64,000 nucleotides of DNA from Bacillus sp. FJAT-47783. GTDB taxonomy: Bacteria > Bacillota > Bacilli > Bacillales > Aeribacillaceae. The position numbers were made by a program, and so were the translations under genes. This document shows positions 1 through 7,310 of this stretch, piece after piece; the stretch's first letter is position 1, and each line of letters begins with the position of its first letter. The notes under the pieces were generated by a model. It did not search any database. It was not told where the DNA came from and saw only the letters and a program-made list of their open reading frames with translations. Location of the stretch: NCBI RefSeq assembly GCF_022808615.1, contig NZ_JAKZKS010000004.1, forward strand, positions 62,001-126,000, read 5' to 3'.

Positions 1-35
1 CAACGGAAGAAGAATCTACTGAAGAATCTGAGTAA
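1..35 (+). CDS. C-terminal end of an unidentified gene (partial)
   Basis: The window opens inside a reading frame that ends at a TAA at 33-35. The last ten residues are TEEESTEESE, a strongly acidic tail. A hairpin terminator follows 9 bases later, which supports a real gene end. The product cannot be named from this fragment. Confidence 0.5.
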   Translation, partial: TEEESTEESE

Positions 36-44
36 TAAAAGATG

Positions 45-70
45 AAAAGCCACTTAAACAAGTGGCTTTT
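45..70. terminator. Bidirectional terminator
   Basis: Inverted repeat AAAAGCCACTT / AAGTGGCTTTT around a 4-base loop, with A and T runs on the outer sides. It serves the partial gene on the plus strand and the small membrane gene ending at 75 on the minus strand. Confidence 0.85.
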
Positions 71-74
71 CAAG

Positions 75-281
75 TTATTCATTCTTTTCTTTTCGCTGAT
101 CTTTAAGATGGAGTAAATAGACTGTTAAGCTTAAAAAGAGCGCTGAATAGGCGACATTTAAATAAATTTTATCTAAATCCCACGCCAAGTCTCCACCTAC
201 ATACACTTTATAGGCAATACTAGCGAAATACATCGCAGCGATAAATGTAACTGCACTAATACCGATAAAAATCTTATTCAT
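75..281 (-). CDS. ypmT: Small two-segment membrane protein, YpmT-like
   Basis: A 68-residue protein with two hydrophobic stretches (about residues 4-24 and 43-58) and a charged tail (KDQRKEKNE). An AAGGGGGA ribosome-binding site precedes the ATG. In B. subtilis a small membrane protein of this size, YpmT, sits beside ypmS, and here it lies close to ypmS-ypmR-ypmQ, separated by rsmF. The name therefore rests on position, size and topology, not on recognised sequence. Function unknown. Confidence 0.55.
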   Translation of the reverse strand: MNKIFIGISAVTFIAAMYFASIAYKVYVGGDLAWDLDKIYLNVAYSALFLSLTVYLLHLKDQRKEKNE

Positions 282-401
282 TTAAAATCCCCCTTCATAA
301 AAAGAAGTCCAAGGAGTCTACAATTGTCAGAACATACGTGTATTCATTTTCCCTCATTTTTTCTCTCTCGTCAAGGTTGTTCACGAAAAGGTCATAACCT
401 C

Positions 402-431
402 TTACCTTCCTTTATTAAAATCCGCTATAAT
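402..431 (+). promoter_or_regulatory. Probable promoter of rsmF
   Basis: TATAAT at 426-431, with a weak TTACCT at 402-407 and an 18-base spacer. The -10 box overlaps the upstream in-frame ATG at 430. That argues against 430 as the start codon and for one of the ATGs at 454/460 behind the AAGGAG. Confidence 0.55.
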
Positions 432-459
432 GGTTACGGATGAAAGGAGATTCATGATT

Positions 460-1833
460 ATGCTACCAAAAGAATTTACAAACAAAATGAACATGCTGCT
501 AAAAGAAGAAGCGAACGAATTTTTCAAGTCATACGAACAACCGAAATCAAGCGCTTTGCGTTTGAATGTTCTTAAACTTTCAACTAAACAATTTGAAGAC
601 AATTCCCCTTTTCACACTTCAAAAATTCCTTTTTGCGATACAGGGTATTATTTTCATGCAGATAAAGATGAACCCGGTAAGCATCCGTATCATTTTACTG
701 GAGCTTATTACATTCAAGAACCGAGCGCGATGTTGCCAGCAGAACTATTAAACCCAAATCCAACTGATCGCGTCCTCGATTTATGTGCAGCTCCCGGTGG
801 AAAATCGACTCAATTAGCGGTGAAAATGAACAACAGTGGCGTGCTCGTTAGTAATGAAATACATCCAAAACGGGCGAAAATACTGGCTGAAAACATTGAG
901 CGACTAGGCATTCGAAATACGGTTGTAACGAATGAAGCACCTGAACGGCTTGCTTCACATTTTCAACAGTATTTCGATAAAATTTTAGTCGATGCTCCTT
1001 GTTCTGGAGAAGGTATGTTTCGTAAAGATCCGGAAGCAACCAAATTTTGGAGCACTGAACATGTTGAAAAATGTGCGATTACCCAAAAAGAAATTTTACG
1101 AAATGCTTACAATATGTTAAAACCAGGTGGCGTGCTCGTTTATTCAACTTGTACTTTTTCACCGGAAGAAAATGAACAAGTAATGGAATGGTTTATTACA
1201 GAATTTCCTGATATGAAACTTCAAGCCATTCCGAAAGAATACGGCATGGCAGATGGCCGAATAAATTGGACCCTCCATAACACCGAAGCTGTTCAAAATA
1301 GCGTCCGATTATGGCCGCACTTATTAAAAGGCGAAGGTCATTTCGTTGCTAAGCTCATAAAGGCAAATGATGAAAGTGAACACAGTATTGTTAAACTTGA
1401 AAAAAACATCGTTAAAGAGCGTGATTTAAATGAATTCCGTTCTTTTGAAAAGCATTATTTAAAAAAGAAAATAACAGGAGATTTTATGATTCATAAAGAC
1501 CACTTATTTTTATTGCCAGACAATTGTCCTCATTTCGGAAACTTAAAGGTGATACGTAAAGGCCTTCATATCGGTTATTATAAAAAGAAGCGGTTTGAGC
1601 CAAGTCACCACCTTGCCCATTATTTATCACAAGAGGATGTGAAACATACTTACAACATGAAATCACATGAAAAGGAGTGGAAGGCTTATTTGCGTGGAGA
1701 AACGATTCCAACAGGCGGCGACAGTGGTTGGACATTAGTATTAATCGATGGCATGCCAATCGGTTGGGGAAAAGAAACAAAAGGTACGTTAAAAAACTTT
1801 TACCCGAAAGGCTTGCGGATTTATTTCAAGTAA
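460..1833 (+). CDS. rsmF: 16S rRNA cytosine-C5 methyltransferase, RsmF/YebU type
   Basis: Methylates a cytosine of 16S rRNA using S-adenosylmethionine. The SAM-binding loop reads LDLCAAPGGKSTQLA. The two catalytic cysteines of the RsmB/F family are visible in DAPCSGEGMF and STCTFSPEENE. A C-terminal domain of about 170 residues follows, as in RsmF-type proteins, including the motif GLHIGYYKKKRFEPSH. The frame is open from 430, but the ATG there overlaps the -10 box. The AAGGAG at 444-449 is 10 bases from ATG 460 (MLPKEF) and 4 from ATG 454; I chose 460, giving 457 residues. Divergent from the ypmT-like gene and convergent with ypmS. The precise target base cannot be read from sequence. Confidence 0.9.
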   Translation: MLPKEFTNKMNMLLKEEANEFFKSYEQPKSSALRLNVLKLSTKQFEDNSPFHTSKIPFCDTGYYFHADKDEPGKHPYHFTGAYYIQEPSAMLPAELLNPNPTDRVLDLCAAPGGKSTQLAVKMNNSGVLVSNEIHPKRAKILAENIERLGIRNTVVTNEAPERLASHFQQYFDKILVDAPCSGEGMFRKDPEATKFWSTEHVEKCAITQKEILRNAYNMLKPGGVLVYSTCTFSPEENEQVMEWFITEFPDMKLQAIPKEYGMADGRINWTLHNTEAVQNSVRLWPHLLKGEGHFVAKLIKANDESEHSIVKLEKNIVKERDLNEFRSFEKHYLKKKITGDFMIHKDHLFLLPDNCPHFGNLKVIRKGLHIGYYKKKRFEPSHHLAHYLSQEDVKHTYNMKSHEKEWKAYLRGETIPTGGDSGWTLVLIDGMPIGWGKETKGTLKNFYPKGLRIYFK

Positions 1834-1835
1834 GA

Positions 1836-1866
1836 GGGCAGACTCCTATTGAATCTGCCCTTTTCC
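1836..1866. terminator. Terminator between convergent rsmF and ypmS
   Basis: GGGCAGA (1836-1842) pairs with TCTGCCC (1854-1860), followed by TTTTCCTT. It lies two bases after the rsmF stop and just before the ypmS stop. Confidence 0.8.
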
Positions 1867-1867
1867 T

Positions 1868-2449
1868 TTACTCATACTCATATGGAATATATAGTTCCGC
1901 TGAAATTGTATCTTTCTCTAGATTAATATTTCCCGCTTTCACTTTGTAATCATTTTGCAATGATATATCGGTTAACTTGACGAATACTTGGGCTTTTTTT
2001 GCATCAATCGTTACTTCTTTCGGTAACTCATAATGTCTTTCAATATATTTTAGTACATAGGAAATCGGTAAAGCGAGCTTCCCAACTGACATTTCGTGTA
2101 CAGTCAGGACGACATCTCCCTCATTTGTCACTCTAGGGATAAATGAGATCGTTAATTGTAGGTCGCGGCCAAAAGCTGGTAATGTGCCATAAAGCTTTAC
2201 GTTTTCTTCAATCGAAATTTCGTAAGATAACGGTTGATTGTTCGCTTCTTTTATTAAATATTGATTGACAAGCTTTGTCACGGTCTCTTTATTTGTCTGT
2301 ACATGAATGGTGGCGTACTCTTCTTCATTCACTTCTACTTTGTCAGGAACATCTTTCTTGACTGGAGAAAAAACGAGAAGAACTAAAAGAAGAATGATCG
2401 CAATATTTATCGTCAATAACGTAAAAAAACGAATCTTCCATTTTCTCAT
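1868..2449 (-). CDS. ypmS: YpmS family membrane-anchored protein (DUF2140)
   Basis: About 193 residues. One N-terminal membrane segment (RFFTLLTINIAIILLLVLLV, after KWKI) anchors a predominantly beta-type extracellular part. The open frame reaches back to 2482, but MRKWKIRFF at 2449 is preferred: it starts one base after the ypmR stop codon, with GGAAG upstream inside ypmR. The gene forms a ypmQ/ypmR/ypmS cluster in the same order as B. subtilis. Function is not established; the neighbouring YpmR esterase-like lipoprotein suggests a joint role at the outer membrane face, which is inference. Confidence 0.82.
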   Translation of the reverse strand: MRKWKIRFFTLLTINIAIILLLVLLVFSPVKKDVPDKVEVNEEEYATIHVQTNKETVTKLVNQYLIKEANNQPLSYEISIEENVKLYGTLPAFGRDLQLTISFIPRVTNEGDVVLTVHEMSVGKLALPISYVLKYIERHYELPKEVTIDAKKAQVFVKLTDISLQNDYKVKAGNINLEKDTISAELYIPYEYE

Positions 2450-2450
2450 C

Positions 2451-3227
2451 CTACATCTTCCTATCTTGTAATATTGCTTCATAAACTTGTTCGGCTATAT
2501 ACGTATATCCTTGTCCGTTCGGATGGATTTGATCAGATAATAAACGACCCTGTTCGTCATGTTCAAATAGTTGTTGAACAGAAATAAAGGAGGCATTGTT
2601 ATCTCGTAAAACGGTTTCTCTAGCTGCTTCATTCCACTGTTCGATAATAAAGTCAATTTCCGGAATATCAGGGAGAGTTAAATAAAAAGGGTTATAAAGC
2701 CCAATATAATATATATGCGCTTCACCGTTATAGGAACGTAGAACCGTCATGATTTCTTCTAAATGATTCGCGAACACTTGTTGTTCATTTTCAAACGGTT
2801 CATAAGAGAGAGCAAATATATTATTTCGGACAATTTTCATTAAATCATTCGCACCAATCGTTAAAAAAATCATATCTGCTTTTTTAATCTCTTCTTGCAT
2901 CGTTTCTTTCTTTAATTTTTTTAATAAATTCGTTGTTTTATCCCCTTTTTTTCCAAAGTTTTCAATGTGAACTTCTTCTACCGACGTTTTATTTAGAAGC
3001 ATCTCTTTTACACGTCCGAGATAGCCACTGCTTTCTTCTTCATCCCCTACTCCTTCAGTTAATGAATCACCGATTCCAACAATATGAAGCGATTGCTTTT
3101 GAAACGTTACGGGGATTGCCTCTTTTTCTTGTAAATTTGACTCTTTAAGTGCAGACTGTTGAACCTCTATAGAAGAGCAACCGATCAACATGATCAAAAA
3201 TAAAGGATAAAATAACCACTTTTTCAT
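2451..3227 (-). CDS. ypmR: SGNH/GDSL-type lipase-esterase lipoprotein, YpmR
   Basis: Predicted secreted ester hydrolase held on the membrane by lipid. The signal peptide ends in the lipobox LIGC (Cys17). SGNH blocks are visible: block I GIGDSLTEG with nucleophile Ser55, block III GAND, and block V with the Asp-His pair in DQIHPNGQGY. Upstream in-frame ATGs exist, but ATG 3227 starts directly at the signal peptide and has GAAGGTG 7 bases before it, giving 258 residues, normal for the family. Stop codon nearly touches the ypmS start, so the two are co-transcribed. The substrate is unknown. Confidence 0.88.
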   Translation of the reverse strand: MKKWLFYPLFLIMLIGCSSIEVQQSALKESNLQEKEAIPVTFQKQSLHIVGIGDSLTEGVGDEEESSGYLGRVKEMLLNKTSVEEVHIENFGKKGDKTTNLLKKLKKETMQEEIKKADMIFLTIGANDLMKIVRNNIFALSYEPFENEQQVFANHLEEIMTVLRSYNGEAHIYYIGLYNPFYLTLPDIPEIDFIIEQWNEAARETVLRDNNASFISVQQLFEHDEQGRLLSDQIHPNGQGYTYIAEQVYEAILQDRKM

Positions 3228-3412
3228 ATTTTTCACCTTCATGTCTTTATGGTGGTGATCGTTTATTCTATTATGTTGCAATAAAATTATTGTATGTTTA
3301 CGAATATTCGTCAACCTTCTTTTTCTATTTTCCTCCCCGAGAAAATCGGTAAACATCTTCTTTCCTATTTTAATCGAAATTTCTCTATTTTGTTCCTATT
3401 ATTTCTTTTCAT

Positions 3413-3443
3413 AAAAAAAACGTTGCGCGAATGCAACGTTTTT
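3413..3443. terminator. Bidirectional terminator downstream of the SCO1 gene
   Basis: CGTTGC (3421-3426) and GCAACG (3433-3438), flanked by A8 and T5 runs. It lies between the SCO1 gene stop (3491) and ypmR on the minus strand, so it ends SCO1 transcription. The short family A repeat fragment follows at 3444. Confidence 0.8.
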
Positions 3444-3490
3444 ATCCCACTTTTAACGAGCAGTAAGCCCTCACTGAATGAAGTTTCATT
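3444..3490. repeat. Family A intergenic repeat, internally deleted copy
   Basis: Contains the two end blocks of family A (ATCCCACTTTTAACGAGCAG and the CACTGAATGAAGTTTCATTTT end) joined directly, without the middle seen at 13318-13445. It lies directly against the SCO1 stop codon. Confidence 0.6.
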
Positions 3491-4063
3491 TTATTGAATT
3501 GTTTTTATATCTTGAATAATTTCGTCATATGGGGTGTTTTCAATGCCGCTATAATATTTTAAAACCATCCCTTCTTGATCGACTAAAAAGAAGGTTGTTC
3601 CATGGATAACTTGGTCATTATTTTTCGGTTTTTGGACGATCGTTTTAAAACTAGACATCGCAAAATCTTCAATTTCTTTTTGACTATAACCTGTTAAAAA
3701 ATGCCAATTATCAAACGATAGGTCGTAATTACTTGCGAAATCTTTTAGCTTTTCTGGCGTATCGACTTCAGGATCGACACTAAATGAAACAAACTCCACA
3801 TCAACTCCTGCTTCTTCCGCTTTTTTCTGAAGCTGAGTCATATGAGCGGTCATAGGCGGACAGACGGTTTCACAATTTGTAAAAATAAAGTCTGCGACCC
3901 ACACCTTCCCTTTTAAATCCTCTAGGGAAAATGCGTTGCCGTCCTGATTCGTAAAGGTGAATGGTTCGACTTCATAATTTAAGGCACCTTCAATTTTAGA
4001 CCCTCCACATGCAGTTAATAGAAAGATCGCACAAATAGATAAGATTATACCGATTTTTTTCAT
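3491..4063 (-). CDS. ypmQ: SCO1/SenC family copper-chaperone lipoprotein (YpmQ)
   Basis: Delivers copper to the CuA centre of cytochrome c oxidase at the outer face of the membrane. Thioredoxin-like fold with the SCO copper motif FTNCETVCPP (Cys64 and Cys68) and the distal histidine in IHGTTFFLVD. Lipoprotein signal peptide with lipobox LTAC (Cys19). The 190-residue length is typical. Divergently transcribed from the PCYCGC-motif lipoprotein, another cysteine-rich envelope protein, which suggests a shared copper or oxidase-assembly setting (inference). B. subtilis carries the same gene next to ypmR. Confidence 0.9.
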   Translation of the reverse strand: MKKIGIILSICAIFLLTACGGSKIEGALNYEVEPFTFTNQDGNAFSLEDLKGKVWVADFIFTNCETVCPPMTAHMTQLQKKAEEAGVDVEFVSFSVDPEVDTPEKLKDFASNYDLSFDNWHFLTGYSQKEIEDFAMSSFKTIVQKPKNNDQVIHGTTFFLVDQEGMVLKYYSGIENTPYDEIIQDIKTIQ

Positions 4064-4233
4064 TCTCTACACCTTTCTTCTTCTGATTCAGTAAAAAGTT
4101 TAGCAAAAAATAACGGTTTATGAAAAGGTTTTTATTATTTGTCAATAAATATTCATTTAATGAGACGTATAAATAGATTCACATATATGGTAAAGTATGT
4201 TTGTGATAAAAAAATGAAGTATAGGTGATGAAA

Positions 4234-4716
4234 TTGAAAAAACTTGTTATAACAGTCGTTTTCCTCGCTTTTAGTGTTTTAATGGGGTGTGGGCATAGTG
4301 AAAATTCGATTGGGCATGACCATACGACCATGCCTAATGGTGATGTTCGTGAAACAACAGCTTCAGTCAATGAATATCCATCGTTCTTATCGGAGCAAAC
4401 AGAACAAATTCAAACGATTTATCAAGCAGCCGCTTTGCACGAAGATTTACTGCGATCGATGCCTTGTTATTGCGGCTGTGCTGAAACGGCTGGACATCGA
4501 GATAATTTTGAGTGCTTTGTCCATAAGATAAAGGAAAATGGTGAGGTTGTTTGGGATGATCACGGGACAAGATGTAAGGTTTGCTTAGAAATAGCCGCGA
4601 ATTCTATTCTACAATACGAAAAAGGTGCAAGTAAAAAAGAAATACGCGAACAAATTGATGAGCGTTATCAAGAAGGCTACGCAGATCCAACCCCAACACC
4701 TATGCCACAAGCTTAA
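4234..4716 (+). CDS. PCYCGC-motif lipoprotein
   Basis: Predicted membrane-attached lipoprotein of about 160 residues: signal peptide ending LMGCG, a His/Thr-rich linker, then a globular domain. The signature MPCYCGC is followed by further conserved Cys (NFECFVH, TRCKVC), giving at least six cysteines that could bind metal or form disulfides. A TTG at 4234 sits 5 bases after AGGTGA and gives MKKLVITVV; the in-frame ATG at 4228 overlaps that ribosome site and is less likely. Divergent from the SCO1 gene. The family is annotated by its motif only; the biochemical function is not known to me. Confidence 0.8.
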   Translation: MKKLVITVVFLAFSVLMGCGHSENSIGHDHTTMPNGDVRETTASVNEYPSFLSEQTEQIQTIYQAAALHEDLLRSMPCYCGCAETAGHRDNFECFVHKIKENGEVVWDDHGTRCKVCLEIAANSILQYEKGASKKEIREQIDERYQEGYADPTPTPMPQA

Positions 4717-4746
4717 TTTTCTTTATGTGTAGTCGAGATGCCATAT

Positions 4747-4780
4747 AAAAGCAGTCCCTTTTGAAAAGAGACTGCTTTTA
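4747..4780. terminator. Bidirectional terminator
   Basis: AAAAGCAGTC (4747-4756) pairs with GACTGCTTTT (4770-4779). It separates the convergent PCYCGC gene and the ypmP-like gene. Confidence 0.85.
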
Positions 4781-5032
4781 TTACGCATTGTTCCGTAATA
4801 TAGTATGTTTGTATATTGCTTCATAATCACGCCATTTTAATACACGTTTTAAGTACTCTTTGAATGAATAGATGCGCTTCGGCTCTTCTTCTTTCGTTAT
4901 GGAAAGCAAAAAATTTTGCAACCGAATATTTAACATGAAACGGTAAGAGCTATTTTCCTCCAATACTGGAATTTCAATAATTTTAACCTTCTGTCCACTT
5001 TTCGTTTTGAACTCTAGGCTTTTGACTAACAA
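4781..5032 (-). CDS. ypmP: Hypothetical protein, YpmP-like by position
   Basis: 83 residues, basic, no signal or membrane segment. Starts at a TTG (5032) preceded by GAGGATTG, a usable ribosome site. It lies between the SCO1 region and ilvA, the place of ypmP in B. subtilis, and has a similar size. I do not recognise a domain; C-terminal KRIYSFKEYLKRVLKWRDYE is helical and basic. The symbol is a positional guess. Confidence 0.6.
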   Translation of the reverse strand: MLVKSLEFKTKSGQKVKIIEIPVLEENSSYRFMLNIRLQNFLLSITKEEEPKRIYSFKEYLKRVLKWRDYEAIYKHTILRNNA

Positions 5033-5226
5033 ATTATCAATCCTCTTTTTTCACCCGTTTCTTATATTATAACCGATGCCACAAGTAAAGTATGTAGAAT
5101 TTTGTCACAACAAACTATTTATTTTCGTCAATTATATGACAATTGAATGGTAATCGTTTTTATCTGTTGTTCCACTCTCTTCACGAACGTATTTTCTACT
5201 AGTGAGGCCGGACTCAAAACTGCGAT

Positions 5227-5883
5227 TTAAATCGCTTTAATACATTGCTCTGAATTATTTTTCGGTGAGTTGACGATCGGTGAAACTTCATATGCTTTCA
5301 TTTCACAAGCAGGATACGCTTGGATTAGTGGTAATATGTCTGACCAGTTTGTTATCGCTGGATTTAACCAATTCTCACCTATTCCTTTATTTAAGATGGC
5401 TGGCATTCGATTATGAATAGGAGCTACGAGTTCATTGGCTGCTGTTGTTACAATCGTACATGTGACGAGCACCTCCCCATTCTTTTCGTATTTGTCCCAT
5501 AGTCCCGCAAAAGCAAACGGCTCTTCGCTTTTTAATAAAAATCGAACAGGCTTTTTCGTTTCCTTCTCCTTTTTCCATTCAAAGAAGCTGTCTGCTAAAA
5601 TTAGACATCGTCTTCTATTCAAATGTTTAAAGCTAGGCTTTTCTTGCAACGACTCTCCGCGTGCATTAATAAGTTGAAAAGAAGGCTCTTTTGCCCAAAA
5701 CGGGATGAGTCCCCATTTAATATAGCCTGCACGATTTTTTCCTTTATGATTGACGACGGCTAACACTTGTTGTGATGGAGCGATATTATAGCTTTTCTTA
5801 AAATTTTCCTCATCAAATTCATCAATGTCAAAATATTGGGCGATTTCTAGTGCATCAACCGTTAAGGTGAATCTGCCACACAA
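5227..5883 (-). CDS. SOS response-associated peptidase (SRAP/YedK-HMCES family)
   Basis: Shields abasic sites in single-stranded DNA by forming a covalent bond between its N-terminal cysteine and the lesion. The diagnostic start MCGRFT places Cys at residue 2, exposed after removal of Met1. Other family landmarks: the Asn of FKKSYNIAPSQ, the WGLIPFWAKEP motif, INARGE(S) and the histidine of PIHNRMPAIL. The 218 residues are full length. The stop codon lies within a small AT-rich palindrome (TGCGATTTAAATCGC, 5211-5226 region). Lies 16 bases downstream of ilvA on the same strand and so may be co-transcribed with it. Confidence 0.92.
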   Translation of the reverse strand: MCGRFTLTVDALEIAQYFDIDEFDEENFKKSYNIAPSQQVLAVVNHKGKNRAGYIKWGLIPFWAKEPSFQLINARGESLQEKPSFKHLNRRRCLILADSFFEWKKEKETKKPVRFLLKSEEPFAFAGLWDKYEKNGEVLVTCTIVTTAANELVAPIHNRMPAILNKGIGENWLNPAITNWSDILPLIQAYPACEMKAYEVSPIVNSPKNNSEQCIKAI

Positions 5884-5899
5884 ATTAACGAGCCCCTTT

Positions 5900-7168
5900 C
5901 TAAATGAGTAAATGAAACAAGTTGCTATCTTTATTTACTTCAGTAAACGGAAATCCTTTCTTTTTCATTCGTTCAATGAGACCTTCATAATCTTGACGAT
6001 CTTTTAGCTCAACACCTACGAGAGCTGGCCCACTATCTTTATTATTTTTTTTCGTATATTCAAAGCGAGAAATATCGTCTGTTGGACCTAACACTTCATC
6101 TAAAAATTCTCGAAGTGCACCTGCTCTTTGTGGGAAATTCACAATAAAATAATGCTGTAATCCTTCATAAACGAGTGAGCGCTCCTTTATTTCTTGCATG
6201 CGGCCAATATCATTATTTCCGCCACTTAAAATACAGACAACGGTCTTTCCTTTAATTTGATCTTTATAAAAGTCTAATGCTGCGATTGGCAATGCTCCAG
6301 CTGGTTCAGCTACGATCGCATTTTCATTGTACAAATTTAAAATCGTTGTGCAAATTTTCCCTTCAGGTACGAGTACGACATCATCAATTAATTGCTGAGT
6401 AATCGAAAAGGTGAGCTCTCCGACACGTTGAACCGCTGCTCCATCGACGAACTTTTCAATCTCTTGTAATGTAATGACTTCATTCGCTTCTAGCGATTTT
6501 GCCATGGAAGGCGCCCCTTTAGGTTCAACACCGATCAGTAACGTATTAGGGGAAACACTTTTAAAATAAGTTCCCACTCCAGATATGAGTCCACCGCCGC
6601 CAACACTTGCAAACAAATAATCAATCGGTTCTTCGCAATCGTTTAAAATTTCAATCGCTGCTGTACCTTGCCCGCTAATAATTTCTTTGTCATCAAATGG
6701 ATGAACAAACGTTCTCTTTTCTTCTTTCGAGCACTCCATCGCCTTATTGTAAGCATCATCAAACGTATCCCCATATAAAATGACTTCGACCAGATCTTTT
6801 CCATGTCTTTTCACTTGAGATACTTTTTGGTTTGGTGTTGTTGTTGGCATAAAAACTTTTCCATGAATGTTTAACGCTTTACATGAATAGGCAAATCCTT
6901 GTGCATGGTTTCCAGCACTTGCACATACGACCCCGTTTTTCGTTTCTTCTTTGGACAATTGTTTCATTTTATTGTAAGCGCCGCGAATTTTAAAAGAACG
7001 AACAATTTGTAAATCTTCGCGTTTTATATAAACATTACACTCATATTTATCAGATAAAGGCTGATTTCTTTCAAGTGGAGTGTGTAGGACGACATCTTTC
7101 ACGGCTTGATGAGCTTTTAAAATATCTTCTACTTGGACATTTACATCTTCTTTTGTAACTTGACTCAT
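5900..7168 (-). CDS. ilvA: Threonine ammonia-lyase (threonine dehydratase), biosynthetic
   Basis: PLP enzyme converting threonine to 2-oxobutanoate, the first step to isoleucine. The cofactor lysine is Lys60 in VRSFKIRGAYNKM; the phosphate-binding glycine loop is SVGGGGLISG. A C-terminal ACT-like regulatory half-domain of about 85 residues follows (YFIVNFPQRAGALREFLDEV), pointing to the feedback-regulated short IlvA type of Bacillus. Length 422 matches. In this organism it stands apart from any ilv-leu operon genes visible here, as in B. subtilis. Confidence 0.95.
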   Translation of the reverse strand: MSQVTKEDVNVQVEDILKAHQAVKDVVLHTPLERNQPLSDKYECNVYIKREDLQIVRSFKIRGAYNKMKQLSKEETKNGVVCASAGNHAQGFAYSCKALNIHGKVFMPTTTPNQKVSQVKRHGKDLVEVILYGDTFDDAYNKAMECSKEEKRTFVHPFDDKEIISGQGTAAIEILNDCEEPIDYLFASVGGGGLISGVGTYFKSVSPNTLLIGVEPKGAPSMAKSLEANEVITLQEIEKFVDGAAVQRVGELTFSITQQLIDDVVLVPEGKICTTILNLYNENAIVAEPAGALPIAALDFYKDQIKGKTVVCILSGGNNDIGRMQEIKERSLVYEGLQHYFIVNFPQRAGALREFLDEVLGPTDDISRFEYTKKNNKDSGPALVGVELKDRQDYEGLIERMKKKGFPFTEVNKDSNLFHLLI

Positions 7169-7310
7169 TGTACATCCCTACCTTAATCGTTTCTTTTAAT
7201 TTGTAAATTATAACATGAATTATCTAAAAATAAAGAGTATACAGATATTTTTTAAGAAAAAATTAAAATTTTAACGAATTTTCACTTCATGATGATAGGA
7301 ATGGCCTTAC

